Shown here piece by piece: positions 7,637-16,138 of a stretch of DNA of 34,510 bases. The position numbers and the translations under genes were made by a program. Positions within the stretch are counted from its first letter, which is position 1. Each line of letters starts with the position of its first letter. Where the stretch lies: positions 1 to 34,510 of the forward strand of contig CAUYUA010000218.1 in assembly GCA_963575675.1 (NCBI GenBank), written 5' to 3'. This DNA is from CAUYUA01 sp963575675 (lineage in GTDB: Bacteria; Pseudomonadota; Alphaproteobacteria; Azospirillales; Azospirillaceae). Under the pieces are notes generated by a model. The model did no database searches. It saw only the letters and a program-made list of their open reading frames with translations, and was not told the origin of the DNA.

Positions 7637-8482
7637 TTATCGATCGAAATAAGCAATTCGGCTTCCGGGAGGCAAGAGGGTGTTGAACAGCATTTCCAGG
7701 CGTCGAGGGTTTTCTTGACGGGCGATGGAAACGGCGCCGATTCGATAGAGATCACGGATTAAGGCGTCTTCTTCCGAGGTTCGTTCGATTTTTCCGGCCA
7801 GTGGAGCCAGAAGCATGTTGCCCAGAACGGCGCCGTAGAGAGTGGTTAACAGCGCTACGGCCATGCCGGGTCCGATTGCGGCGGGGTTGTCGAGTTTGCC
7901 GAGCATCTGCACGAGGCCGACCAAGGTTCCGATCAATCCCATGGCGGGCGCGACTTCGGCGGCGCGGCGCAACAGGCCGGCGGCTGCGGCTTGAGCGGCT
8001 GCGGCGTGATCGATTTCTACGGTTAACAGGCGATCGATTTCGTCGGCGGAGAGGCCTTCCACAACGAGGGAAAGGCTCCGGTGCAGGAACGGCTCGCCGC
8101 GCAGTTCCGGGGAGACTTTGCGTAGCGTCTCCATTCCTGTGCGGCGCACGGCGTCGGCCAACACCAGCATTTGGCGTCCGACGGATTGAGGGGTTTGCGT
8201 GCTGCGGATGATGGCGTGAGAAACGGCGCTCCAGGCTGCGCCGACGTCTTTGATCGAAAAAGAGATCATCGTCACCGCTGTTGTGCCGCCGAATACGATT
8301 AGAAAGGCTGGGGTGTCGTAGAACGCGGCAAGGGGGCCGCCGAAAAGAATGGCGGCGCCGATGACGCCGAAAGCTGCGGCCAGTCCGCCGATAGTCGCCA
8401 GATCGAAACTGGGGCGTGGCCGGAATCGTCCTGTGGAAAAGGCTCCGGTGTTGGCGTCTGTCGAATTCGAACCGCTTTTCAT
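7637..8482 (-). CDS. Flagellar motor stator protein, MotA/PomA family
   Basis: Cytoplasmic-membrane stator subunit that couples ion flow to torque on FliG. The 281-residue sequence has four membrane segments. Two lie near the N-terminus (FDLATIGGLAAAFGVIGAAI and the TPAFLIVFGGTTAVT region). Two lie after a cytoplasmic loop: the hallmark APAMGLIGTLVGLVQML and AVALLTTLYGAVLGNMLLAP. Those segments, and the order of the rest, resemble PomA, the sodium-type MotA homologue, more than E. coli MotA. A TolQ/ExbB annotation is less likely because of the overall PomA-like layout and the flagellar neighbours. About 33 non-conserved residues precede the first helix. No motB/pomB partner lies next to it or elsewhere in the window. 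It sits between fliN and flbD. Confidence 0.85.
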   Translation of the reverse strand: MKSGSNSTDANTGAFSTGRFRPRPSFDLATIGGLAAAFGVIGAAILFGGPLAAFYDTPAFLIVFGGTTAVTMISFSIKDVGAAWSAVSHAIIRSTQTPQSVGRQMLVLADAVRRTGMETLRKVSPELRGEPFLHRSLSLVVEGLSADEIDRLLTVEIDHAAAAQAAAAGLLRRAAEVAPAMGLIGTLVGLVQMLGKLDNPAAIGPGMAVALLTTLYGAVLGNMLLAPLAGKIERTSEEDALIRDLYRIGAVSIARQENPRRLEMLFNTLLPPGSRIAYFDR

Positions 8483-8573
8483 GCCGTTTTGCGTCCTTTT
8501 CTGCTCTTCCTTAGTCGTCTTCGGCCGTCTTGGGAGTTCTGTTTTGAGATCGACGGTGGGGAGCGTTGTTTAG

Positions 8574-8900
8574 TTATGAACGGTCGGACTTGATGATTTC
8601 GGTCATGGTCACGCCCAAACGGTCTTCGACGACCACGACTTCGCCACGGGCCACCAGACGGTTGTTGACGTAGATGTCGATGGCTTCGCCGACTTTGCGG
8701 TCGAGTTCGACCACGGCGCCGCGTCCGAGTTTCAGCAGTTGGCTGACCTGCATGGTGGCTTTGCCGAGGACCGCCGAGATTTGCACTGGAATGTCGTAGA
8801 TCGCTTCCAGGTCTTTGGCGGGGGTTGGCGGCGCGCTTTCGAAGTTGGATGCGTCGCGACCGCCGTCGAAATCGTCTACAGAAAAATCTTTGCTTGCCAT
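8574..8900 (-). CDS. fliN: Flagellar motor switch protein FliN
   Basis: Component of the C-ring, binding CheY-P and docking FliH-FliI at the export gate. The 108-residue protein has a variable acidic N-terminus. From about residue 33 it has the SpoA domain: IYDIPVQISAVLGKATMQVS, LLKLGRGAVVELDRKVGEA, then IYVNNRLVARGEVVVVEDR. The usual end TEII is present. A GAGGAT Shine-Dalgarno sequence lies upstream of the ATG at 8900. It lies 91 bases upstream of the stator gene. Confidence 0.95.
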   Translation of the reverse strand: MASKDFSVDDFDGGRDASNFESAPPTPAKDLEAIYDIPVQISAVLGKATMQVSQLLKLGRGAVVELDRKVGEAIDIYVNNRLVARGEVVVVEDRLGVTMTEIIKSDRS

Positions 8901-9280
8901 GAAAGAAAATCCTCTTTTGTTTTGTGCGTCACGACCGCGCTTCGACTTCGGTCGTGGAGTTTCGGGGGGCGCGGAAGCTTGGCCGATGATATACGCTTTG
9001 TCTGATCGAAAACCCGAAAAAATTTGTTGGTGTTTTCTTCTTGCGGCTTCACCGGATTGAAACAGTCCTCGCGCCTTCGGTTATTATAATCTCCAAGTCA
9101 TGGTTTCCAAAGGCTTCTCGGCCTTTGGCGGGGCCAGGGCGGAGCCAGGGCGGAGCCCCGGCCTTTCTTTTTCCTTTGCGTCTTTTTCCGGGCGAGTCTC
9201 CTTCCCGAGTCCTTCAACCGAGACTGTCCTTGGAACCCGTTTTTTTGTTCTTCATTTTTTATGGAGTGGGAGGCGTTGTT
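8901..9280. other. Gap inside the flagellar cluster (fliH-fliN)
   Basis: 380 bases without a credible gene, unusually long for the middle of this cluster. It contains a complete REP-like repeat (9094-9160) and otherwise nothing recognisable. No sigma-54-type motif pointing toward fliN was seen. Confidence 0.5.
9094..9160. repeat. REP-like dispersed repeat, copy 2
   Basis: Contains the 8-bp stem CCAAAGGC / GCCTTTGG around a 6-nt loop, preceded by CTCCAAGTCATGGTTT and followed by a duplicated CAGGGCGGAGCC tail. It matches the copies at both window ends. Unlike them, this copy has an internal duplication of the GGCGGAGCC part. Confidence 0.65.
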
Positions 9281-10084
9281 TCATGGCGCGGCGCCTAGGC
9301 GAGCCGCCGCTTGTTCGATGTCTGTCAACAGTTGAGCGGTGCTGCGTTCCGCGCCGCCCTCGGCCCATTCGACGCGGCAGTCTGCCGCGCCTAAAGTCGT
9401 GTCTTCAAGCACCACCACTCGTCCGCCGAAACCGCGCGCTTGCAGCACGTTTTCCAAGGTCTCGCGCGCTTTGGTTTGCGCTCCGCCGCCGACTCGGATC
9501 ACCAAACGCGGCTCATCGATCAGCTCTCCGACCAAATTGCTGATCATCGCTTCAACCTCGCCCAGGCCGTGACGCCGCGCCATTTCCGGCATAACTTTGC
9601 GGGCGATCGCCAGCGCCAGCCGCAAGGGCTGAGTGGAGCGTTCATGGTTGAGTGAGTGGCGTTCGGAAATTAAACGCCCAATGCTTTCGGCGGTGCGCTC
9701 CAGAGCGGCGGCGGTGCGGTTTTCAATTTCCCGCATCGCCTCGGCGTGTCCGATGTTGTATCCGGTTTCGCGTCCGGCCATTTCGCCCATGTTGTAGCCG
9801 TCGGAGCGCGCTTTGGTGAATTGCTCCGACGTGTACATCTGTGGGGGCGGCAAGGGCGGCGGGGGCGGCGACTGAGGTTGCGCCGGCGTTTGTTGCGTCT
9901 GGGATGGGGTGGAAGCGCTTTGGGGCGAAGGTTTGGGAGGCGGTTTCGTCGCTGGTTTGAACGTCGCTTCGCGGAATCCGGAGGAGTCGTGCCTTTGGGC
10001 TTCAGCCTCTCGTTGCGCCCGCGAGCGATGCGCTTGCTCGGCGTCAAAGGATTCCTCGAATAGGTATTTGCGAATCGAGGCCAT
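9281..10084 (-). CDS. fliH: Flagellar assembly protein FliH-like (FlbE)
   Basis: Negative regulator and carrier of the FliI ATPase in the export apparatus. I call FliH from position between fliG and fliN, from the N-terminus MASIRKYLFEESFDAE, which fits the motif by which FliH docks on FliN, and from the layout. After that come about 80 residues rich in Pro, Gln and Ser. Then come a helical segment with small-residue spacing (TKARSDGYNMGEMAGRETG) and a C-terminal domain like the V-ATPase E subunit (ALAIARKVMPEMA... ISNLVGELIDEPRLVIRVG). The C-terminal CRVEWAEGG piece is also typical. The frame is open to a GTG at 10195, but the ATG at 10084 fits the conserved N-terminus. The sequence is weakly conserved, as usual for FliH. 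Confidence 0.85.
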   Translation of the reverse strand: MASIRKYLFEESFDAEQAHRSRAQREAEAQRHDSSGFREATFKPATKPPPKPSPQSASTPSQTQQTPAQPQSPPPPPLPPPQMYTSEQFTKARSDGYNMGEMAGRETGYNIGHAEAMREIENRTAAALERTAESIGRLISERHSLNHERSTQPLRLALAIARKVMPEMARRHGLGEVEAMISNLVGELIDEPRLVIRVGGGAQTKARETLENVLQARGFGGRVVVLEDTTLGAADCRVEWAEGGAERSTAQLLTDIEQAAARLGAAP

Positions 10085-10210
10085 GATGATCCGAATCGGT
10101 TGGCGGGCGTTTAACGCGGGCGCAAAACCTAAAGCGGGTTGCGCCCGCAGATGCGGAAGACGTTGTGTTGAAGACGCGACGCTTTCAAGCGCCACGGAAG
10201 GTCGGGCGCG

Positions 10211-11233
10211 CTAGTAGACCAGTTCGTCTTCGGCCTTGCCTTCGGAGATGACGATTTCGCCGCGAGCGGCCAAGTCTTTGGCGAGCTGCACCATGTACAT
10301 TTGGGCTTCGTCGACGTCGCGAAGGCGAACCGGCCCCATCGAAGCCATGTCGTCGCGGAGAATTTTTCCGGCGCGCTCGGACATATTGCTGAAGAACATG
10401 TCGCGGAGGGTTTCGGAAGCGCCTTTCAGAGCCAGCCCCAGTTTGGCTTTGTCGACTGCCCGCAACAGAGACTGCACGCCGGCGGGATCCAGTTTGGAGA
10501 GGTCTTCGAAGGTGAACATCAAGGCTTTGATGCGTTCGGCGCTGTCGCGGTTGCGTTCTTCGAGTGCGGCCAAGAAACGGTGCTCGGTGGTGCGGTCGAG
10601 GTTGTTGAAGATTTCCGCCAGCATTTCGTGAGAATCGCGGCGGTTGGTGCGGGCGAGGTTGGTCATGAATTCCGTCCTCAGTGTGCGTTCGACGTCGTCC
10701 AGAACTTCTTTCTGCACCGCCTCCATACGCAGCATGCGCATGATGACTTCCATGGCGAAGCTTTCGGGCAGCAGCGTCAAGACGCGCGCCGAGTGTTCCG
10801 GGCGAATCTTGGACAGCACCACCGCGACGGTTTGCGGGTATTCGTTTTTGAGGTAATTGGCCAAAACGTTTTCGTTGACGTTGCCCAGTTTGTCCCACAT
10901 CGTGCGGCCTGCGGGACCACGGATGTCCTCCATGATCGCCTCGACCTTTTCCTTGGTCAGCACCTTGGACAGCAGACGTTCGGTGCTGTCGTAGGTGCCG
11001 ACCAGCGAGCCGGTGGCGGAGATTTGCTCGGCGAATTCCACGAACAAGCGTTCGATCAAATTGGCGCTGACAGTGCCCAGATTCGCCATGACCTGGGACA
11101 ATTCCTTGATTTCTTCGTCCTCCATATGGCCGAACAATTTCATGGCGTGCTCTTCGCCCAGAGCCAGCATCATGATGGCGGCCTTTTCCGGCCCGGTCAG
11201 CGTGCGATAATCTTCACGAACCCGAAGCGCCAC
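10211..11233 (-). CDS. fliG: Flagellar motor switch protein FliG
   Basis: C-ring rotor protein that binds the MS-ring protein FliF and receives torque from the stator. 340 residues with the N-terminal FliF-binding domain (LTGPEKAAIMMLALGEEHA), the middle domain with the EHPQ-type motif, here NEYPQTVAVVLS, and the C-terminal domain with the torque helix near VDKAKLGLALKGAS and the charged MSERAGKILRDDM. All domains are complete. It starts with GTG at 11233, supported by a strong AAGGAGAGG Shine-Dalgarno site 5 bases upstream. fliF lies 152 bases upstream and fliH follows. Confidence 0.97.
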   Translation of the reverse strand: MALRVREDYRTLTGPEKAAIMMLALGEEHAMKLFGHMEDEEIKELSQVMANLGTVSANLIERLFVEFAEQISATGSLVGTYDSTERLLSKVLTKEKVEAIMEDIRGPAGRTMWDKLGNVNENVLANYLKNEYPQTVAVVLSKIRPEHSARVLTLLPESFAMEVIMRMLRMEAVQKEVLDDVERTLRTEFMTNLARTNRRDSHEMLAEIFNNLDRTTEHRFLAALEERNRDSAERIKALMFTFEDLSKLDPAGVQSLLRAVDKAKLGLALKGASETLRDMFFSNMSERAGKILRDDMASMGPVRLRDVDEAQMYMVQLAKDLAARGEIVISEGKAEDELVY

Positions 11234-11385
11234 GGCAACCTCTCCTTAGAATCAGCGGACGGAAAATAGAGGATCAAAAAAACAGGGGGGTGAGGAGAAA
11301 CATCGGGAAGGGGGGCGGACGCCTTAAATCGCGCTTTCCGCCTCTTTGGGGCTCTGAGCCCTTCCCTTGGTTTTTTTGAGAAGCG

Positions 11386-13047
11386 TCAGGTTTCTTGATA
11401 CAGCCAGTTGCGGATAATCGAAACGGCTTCTTCCGGATGTTTGTCCACGATTTCACCGACTTTGCGCAGCGAAGACGCCCGCACGCGGCCTTCGACGCGG
11501 TTGATATCGATCATCTGCTCTAGTTCTTCGTCGGCGGCGGCGGCTTCCAGCGCCAAGTCTTCGGCCAGAGCGCCGCCGGGCGGCGCCAGAGCGGCGGCGG
11601 CGATCGATTGATCCATCAACAGGTTGGAGTCGGATTCTTCGGGTTTCTCCAGCGCGCGGTTGATGAGCGGGCGGACCACCAGCAAAATGACCAAGATTGC
11701 GACGATCGCCAACACCAGCATTTCGGCGATTCGCATAACGTCTTCTTTGGGCAGGCCAAAGATTTTCTCGGATTCGGCGAATTCGTGTTCGGGGATGGCG
11801 AAACGCATGTTCACCACATCCAGCACGTCGCCGCGCACGGAATCTATGCCGACCGCCGAGCGGACCAACTTTTCGATCTGAGCCAATTCCTCGGCGGGGC
11901 GAGGCTTGTAGGCCGTCGGACCGCCGTTGGGGGGATCATAGACTCCATCGACCAGCACGGCCACCGACATGCGGCGAACTTGGCCGCTTTCGCGGACGTG
12001 AGCTTTGGTGGTTTTGCTGATTTCGTAGTTGACGGTTTCTTCGGTGCGGTTGTTGCGGGTGGAGCTGATCGGGCCTGCGCTGCGGGTTTCGGCGCTGGAG
12101 GGAGCGTTGCTTCCGGGGATGTTGTTGTTGACGGTGACGGGCTCCAGCGGATCGCGGTCTTGGGTTTCGGATTTCTCGTCCACGGTCTGGGTGGAGCGCA
12201 CGACTTGCGTCTCGGGGTCGTATATCTCGGAATTGGTGGTGATGCGGTCGAAGTCGAGGTCTGCCGAGACTTCGGCGCGGACTTTGCCGTATCCTACGGA
12301 GCGACCGACCAAGTCTTCGATCGTCTGCGTGAGGCGTCGTTCGTAATTGCGTTTCTTTTCTTCGGCGGAGGCGATCAAGCCTTCCTCGGAGTCGGCGCCG
12401 ACGCCGCGCGCCAGCAGCTTGCCCTTATCATCGATGATCGAGATTTGCGAGGGTTGGAGTTGCGAAACCGAAGAGGCGATTAAGTGTTGAATGGCGGAGA
12501 TTTGTTCGTGCGAGAGTTGGTTGCCGATGCGCATTTTGACGAACACGCTGGCGCTGGCGGTGTTTTGAGTTCGGCTGAACATTTCGCGCTTCGGCAGCAC
12601 CAGGTGAACGCGCGCTTGCTGCACGCCATTGAGCGAGGCGATGGTTCTGGCCATTTCGCCTTCCAGCGCGCGCAATTGATTCATCTGTTGGACGAAGCTG
12701 GTGGCGCCGAAGCCCTCAGGACGGTCAAATATCTCGTAGCCGATCGAGCCGCCGTTGGGCAACCCGGCTTGCGCCATGATCATGCGCATCTTGCCGACTT
12801 GGTCCGCCGGAACCATCACCTTGGCGCCGGAACTATCGACCTTGTAGGGCACTTTTTGCTCATCGAGCTTTTTTGCGATCGCGGCTGCGTCGGCGGGTTG
12901 CAGCTCGGCGTAGAGCAGCTCCATGCCCGGCGTCGAAATGCGCGTGGACAGGTAGATGAAGAAGCCAATAAACACGAATCCGACGGCGCCGAGCGCCGCC
13001 AGCTTGGTTGGCCCCAGACTGCGAAGCATTTGTAGAAAGGCGTTCAC
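11386..13047 (-). CDS. fliF: Flagellar MS-ring protein FliF
   Basis: Forms the membrane-embedded MS ring, the base on which the rotor and export gate are built. 553 residues. A first membrane helix (LGAVGFVFIGFFIYLS) is followed by the ring-building motifs (ELLYAELQPADAAAIAKKL; ALEGEMARTIASLNGVQQAR; RVHLVLPKREMF). A Ser/Asn/Thr-rich loop spans roughly residues 290-345. A second helix (MLVLAIVAILVILLVV) lies near residue 450. The C-terminal FliG-binding tail is intact (SLRKVGEIVDKHPEEAV, IIRNWLYQ). The start is GTG at 13047; the ATG at 13029 is an alternative. It is the first gene of the cluster. The gap upstream holds a MITE-like element that could affect its promoter. I saw no confident promoter or CtrA-type site. 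Confidence 0.97.
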   Translation of the reverse strand: MNAFLQMLRSLGPTKLAALGAVGFVFIGFFIYLSTRISTPGMELLYAELQPADAAAIAKKLDEQKVPYKVDSSGAKVMVPADQVGKMRMIMAQAGLPNGGSIGYEIFDRPEGFGATSFVQQMNQLRALEGEMARTIASLNGVQQARVHLVLPKREMFSRTQNTASASVFVKMRIGNQLSHEQISAIQHLIASSVSQLQPSQISIIDDKGKLLARGVGADSEEGLIASAEEKKRNYERRLTQTIEDLVGRSVGYGKVRAEVSADLDFDRITTNSEIYDPETQVVRSTQTVDEKSETQDRDPLEPVTVNNNIPGSNAPSSAETRSAGPISSTRNNRTEETVNYEISKTTKAHVRESGQVRRMSVAVLVDGVYDPPNGGPTAYKPRPAEELAQIEKLVRSAVGIDSVRGDVLDVVNMRFAIPEHEFAESEKIFGLPKEDVMRIAEMLVLAIVAILVILLVVRPLINRALEKPEESDSNLLMDQSIAAAALAPPGGALAEDLALEAAAADEELEQMIDINRVEGRVRASSLRKVGEIVDKHPEEAVSIIRNWLYQET

Positions 13048-13131
13048 GCGATATGCCCCCGGTCTATGCGACCCCGACAGATGGCGACCCCGACATCAGC
13101 CCGACGTTCGTTCAGGCCGGTTTGAGTCTAA

Positions 13132-13302
13132 GAGCCTGTCCGGAGAAAACATCAATATTTCCAACCGGCTGCGGTTGAAGCAACCCATCAGGCCCGAATC
13201 CCGTAGAGCGTAGTGAAGCTACGGCTAGTGGGGCGGTGAGCGACTGCCGGAAGGGAACCTCCGGAGTTGTCGGAAACATTGATATTTTCTTTGGACAAAC
13301 TC
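13132..13302. mobile_element. MITE-like element with 31-bp terminal inverted repeats
   Basis: A 171-bp element. Its ends (from GAGCCTGTCC on the left and GGACAAACTC on the right) are inverted copies matching at 25 of 31 positions, all six differences being transitions. TAA occurs on both outer sides, consistent with a 3-bp target duplication. The interior cannot code for a transposase. It has a short palindrome, CCGTAG / CTACGG. The GAGCCTGTCC tip and TAA duplication resemble some IS5-family elements, which is inference only. It lies upstream of fliF. Confidence 0.6.
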
Positions 13303-13448
13303 TAAATGAAAACAGTTCAAGCATTTCCCGCCGACCGGCGAGGTTTCTGCTCAGACTCAATTCTAGCACAGAAGGACTTTAACACAAGAGAGCCACCCTT
13401 ACACAAAAAACCCGTCGAGACGAAATCGGCTCTGCGCCACAGCGGGCG

Positions 13449-14288
13449 TCAACATCCTGGGCGCGGCAAAGGCTCCAAGCTTTCCAGCAGGGCGTCGGCG
13501 GAGAAGTCTCCGTAATCAATATGCATGGATTGCGCAACGCCGGAATCTAATAAAATCATGGACATTTCATATTCAGGTTGTTCTTTGGCGTTTTTTAGAG
13601 GGAAAAAAGCCAATCGAATTGGCCACGCTTCTTGGCCGGCGAGTTCAGCGGCGGCGTTCGGCAATGTCGGCGGCTTTTTTAGTCGTCCTCCGATGACGGC
13701 GTTGATCTCGGTGGCGTTTTCCGCGTCGGATCCATCGAAAACCGTGCGGGAGAATAATACGTCTCCGGCGCGTGCTCGCTCCAGCAAGGCCAGCGTGTGA
13801 GCCGTTGGAAACAGAGTTCCCGCGACGAGAGGAATTTCGTTGCTTTCCGGCTCGACGAATCGGGCCGAGCCGTTTTTACCGCCGTCGGGCAGAGTTGCGT
13901 CGCCTTGAAATTCTTCGTCGAGTTCGCCGTTGACCAGTTTGCGGATGTTAAAGCGGTAGCGGCGTCCGTCTTTCGATTCCCAGGTTACGGAGCTTGATCG
14001 CATCTGCATAACTTCACCTTCGGCGTAGGCGAAATTAAGGCGAAAGTGTTGTTCTATGGTCCAACCGTCGCAGGCGTCTCCCCATTGGAACAACATTTTT
14101 CCCTGCACTCCGACCACGGGGCTGTTGCGGCGCGCGGAAGAGAGCGACATTTTATATACGGCGCGATGCGGCGTTATTTCGACCACGGCTTGGGCGGTGG
14201 AAAATGACGCGCACGCAATGACGGCGCTCGTGATGACAAACGCGGCCAGGCGTCCAAGGAAAGAGCAATTAATCAAGGTGGCGACCAC
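13449..14288 (-). CDS. EipB-family (DUF1849) periplasmic cell-envelope protein
   Basis: About 279 residues. I place it in the EipB/DUF1849 family, periplasmic beta-spiral proteins needed for envelope integrity in alphaproteobacteria. A secretion signal ends near STAQA (LGRLAAFVITSAVIACASFS is the hydrophobic core). The mature part begins with ITPHRAVYKMSLSSAR, then has the family's CDGWTIEQHF with its cysteine, TWESKDGRRYRFNIRK, and DGGKNG. A second cysteine is the very last residue; EipB uses a disulfide between a CDGW-type cysteine and a C-terminal one, so the pair is kept. I chose the GTG at 14288 because it gives the family length (EipB is about 280 residues) and a short N-region. The frame is open to 14483 but the extra 65 residues look non-coding. 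No good Shine-Dalgarno sequence is visible, so the start is uncertain. Confidence 0.8.
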   Translation of the reverse strand: MVATLINCSFLGRLAAFVITSAVIACASFSTAQAVVEITPHRAVYKMSLSSARRNSPVVGVQGKMLFQWGDACDGWTIEQHFRLNFAYAEGEVMQMRSSSVTWESKDGRRYRFNIRKLVNGELDEEFQGDATLPDGGKNGSARFVEPESNEIPLVAGTLFPTAHTLALLERARAGDVLFSRTVFDGSDAENATEINAVIGGRLKKPPTLPNAAAELAGQEAWPIRLAFFPLKNAKEQPEYEMSMILLDSGVAQSMHIDYGDFSADALLESLEPLPRPGC

Positions 14289-14464
14289 GGTTGTTGGAGG
14301 TGGCTCGATATCATGAGCCGAGTTCCGACTATAGGAGGCTTTTTTGTCGGTCTGGAAGTCCGGATGTTGGGAGGGCGCGGTTGGTTGCTTACTGTTGCTA
14401 TGAAGCCACCGTTCGTTTTTTCGGTTTTTTGGTTGTTCTTGGATGGAGCTTATTCGGCGAGGCA

Positions 14465-14530
14465 TAAAAATATAAAGGTCCAAGGACTGTGTTCTCGGTC
14501 GCCGGATACTTTGAATCCTTATTCAGGGGA
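14465..14530. repeat. Hairpin-family element, copy 3 (single arm)
   Basis: The stretch AAAGGTCCAAGGACTGTGTT continuing into CTCGGTCGCCGGAT matches one arm of the family element at 28717-29063. No second arm lies nearby. It sits between eipB and tsaB, which are read divergently. Confidence 0.5.
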
Positions 14531-14612
14531 TATGCGTCGTTTGTCGATCTTTTCGTTCGATGGCGTTGGTGATATGACGAGACAATGAATGTTCAGGGAT
14601 GGAAGCTTTCTT

Positions 14613-15290
14613 ATGATTGTTCTTGGACTCGATGCTTCCGGCGAGCGATGCTCGGTGGGTTTGCGTTGCGGCGGCGCAACCGTTGCGCGTCGAAGCCGTA
14701 TTTTACGTTATGGCCACGCCGAGGCTCTGGTTCCGATGATTGTGGAGGTTCTTGCAGAGGGAGCCGTTGATTTCGCTGCGGTTGATGTGTGGGCTGTGAC
14801 CGTTGGGCCGGGGGCTTTTACGGGATTGAGGGTTGGTTTGGCGACGGCGCGTGGTTTGGCGTTGGCGACAGGGCGGCCGATTTTCGGCGTGACCACTTTT
14901 GAGGCGGTTGCGGCGGCGCGCGCCGAGGACGTTGAGCCGCGCGCGTCGTCGTCGAGAGCGTTGTTGGTGGCGATCGAGTCTCGTCGAGAGGACGTGTTCT
15001 TACAGCGTTTTTCGATCGACGGAACGCCGGAGACTTTGCCGACGGCGCTGCCGCCCGCCGAAGTGGTTTCTTTGTTGCCGCTTGGAGAGGTTTGGATTGC
15101 AGGAGACGGCGCCGCGCGATTGAGGCCGATTCTGGCGGATCGGGTGGGCGTTCATTTTTGTGAGGGAGACCAAAGCATCGACGCGGAAGTCGTGGCGCGA
15201 ATCGGCGCCGAGCGTCTTCTTTCGACCGGAGCGCCTCCCGTCCCGCTTTATCTTCGCCCGCCGGATGTTTGTTTGCCGGGGCGAAAATAA
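14613..15290 (+). CDS. tsaB: tRNA threonylcarbamoyladenosine biosynthesis protein TsaB
   Basis: With TsaD and TsaE, TsaB makes N6-threonylcarbamoyladenosine at position 37 of ANN-decoding tRNAs. The 225-residue protein has an actin-like ATPase fold start (MIVLGLDASGERCSV) and the family signature GPGAFTGLRVGLATARGLA. It also has the GHAEALVPMI stretch and the AIESRREDVFLQRF region, and the C-terminus ends with the common YLRPPDV motif. The ATG at 14613 is chosen because a GGAAG sequence lies 7 bases upstream and because it gives the conserved start; 14589 is an alternative. rimI, often the next gene, is absent here. A gene on the opposite strand ends just downstream. Confidence 0.93.
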   Translation: MIVLGLDASGERCSVGLRCGGATVARRSRILRYGHAEALVPMIVEVLAEGAVDFAAVDVWAVTVGPGAFTGLRVGLATARGLALATGRPIFGVTTFEAVAAARAEDVEPRASSSRALLVAIESRREDVFLQRFSIDGTPETLPTALPPAEVVSLLPLGEVWIAGDGAARLRPILADRVGVHFCEGDQSIDAEVVARIGAERLLSTGAPPVPLYLRPPDVCLPGRK

Positions 15291-15351
15291 AGTCGAGGAG
15301 TTGGTTCGGAAGCGCTGAATGGGCAAAGAAAATCTCTGGGGTGGGGGGAGA

Positions 15352-15792
15352 CTATTGCTTTGTTCGGGGGCTGCAAGAGAAAGGCAAGCGCCAGCGTTTG
15401 CGTCGCGTGGCGGGCAAGCGTTCAAATCTAGAGCGTCGGGCGACGGGGGGCGGCTCGCTTCGCAGCGGCGCGAAAAAAGCGGGGTCTGTCGGAGAAAGTC
15501 CGCTTTCCAGAGCGGCGACTGCGTCCCTTAAAGCGGTAAGGGCTTCATCGACGATTCCGCCGCGATATATGGTCATGCAGGCGAACCCCTTGTCGCACAT
15601 GTCAAGGGTGATCGGGTGTTTTGGGTCTCCAATGAGGGCTAGAAAAGCAATCTCGGGCAATCTTTCATTGGCTTCCAGGACGGCGCTGATCAATCGATCC
15701 GAAACGCCGATTGTCGCAGCCCCTTCTTTTGGAAGGCTTGGCAAGGTTGGCGATCCCATCGCCGTAGCTTGCGCCATCATCGTTTGCGCCAC
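15352..15792 (-). CDS. Conserved-looking protein of unknown function
   Basis: About 146 residues from a GTG at 15792, preceded at a good distance by a strong AAAGGAG Shine-Dalgarno sequence. The frame is open to 16077 but the upstream part looks non-coding. I do not recognise a family. The central part reads GVSDRLISAVLEANERLPEI, then FLALIGDPKHPITLDMC, and then DKGFACMTIYRGGIVDEALT. It carries two cysteines and has a globular composition with no signal or membrane segment. The last about 40 residues are strongly basic (RRSRFERLPATRRKRWRL) and may be an appendage or nucleic-acid-binding tail. It is convergent with tsaB, which stops 61 bases away. The ribosome site and globular core make it a likely real gene, but no function can be assigned. 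Confidence 0.65.
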   Translation of the reverse strand: MAQTMMAQATAMGSPTLPSLPKEGAATIGVSDRLISAVLEANERLPEIAFLALIGDPKHPITLDMCDKGFACMTIYRGGIVDEALTALRDAVAALESGLSPTDPAFFAPLRSEPPPVARRSRFERLPATRRKRWRLPFSCSPRTKQ

Positions 15793-16138
15793 GTTCGCTC
15801 TCCTTTGATCGGCGCTTCCATGGGGAAAGCCGCCGCCGCCTTCCAAATATCTGTTGGTTTCTCCGCAGGTCAAGGCATTGCTGGAAGGAAAGAAGAAAAA
15901 GATGTTTGTAGTGTTTCGATGACAACGTAAGAGGTTCGGAGATATCCGGATTCTGTTGGAATGAGGACGTTGTGTTAAGGGGCGGTTGCGCCGTGGATCG
16001 TTTTTTTTGAAAAAATAATGTTTTTCAATGGGTTGACGTTTAATGGCCGAACGGAGGAAAAGGATCGGCGATTGCAAGGGAGAAACAATTTTTCTGTTTT
16101 TTCAGAAAATTTTAAATTTGTGTTGCTTTAAGGGTGGT
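15793..16138. other. Intergenic gap between the unknown gene and the uracil-DNA glycosylase gene
   Basis: 346 bases of A/T-rich DNA with no credible gene. A small hairpin with the stem TTTTCTG / CAGAAAA at about 16090-16109 could be a weak terminator of the glycosylase gene. A run of eight T's at about 16001 follows a short GGCG/CGCC pair. No confident promoter was seen. Confidence 0.4.

Noticed and set aside
10301..11269. A 322-codon plus-strand frame opposite fliG
   Set aside because: Antisense shadow of a well-supported gene; its composition (many Phe, Gly and His) comes from complementing fliG codons.
11608..12483. A 291-codon plus-strand frame opposite fliF
   Set aside because: Same reason: fliF is complete and clearly coding on the other strand.
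13170..13195. A GGGC...TTGC sequence on the minus strand that looks like a sigma-54 promoter for fliF
   Set aside because: The spacing is one base too long for a -24/-12 promoter, and it lies within the MITE-like element.
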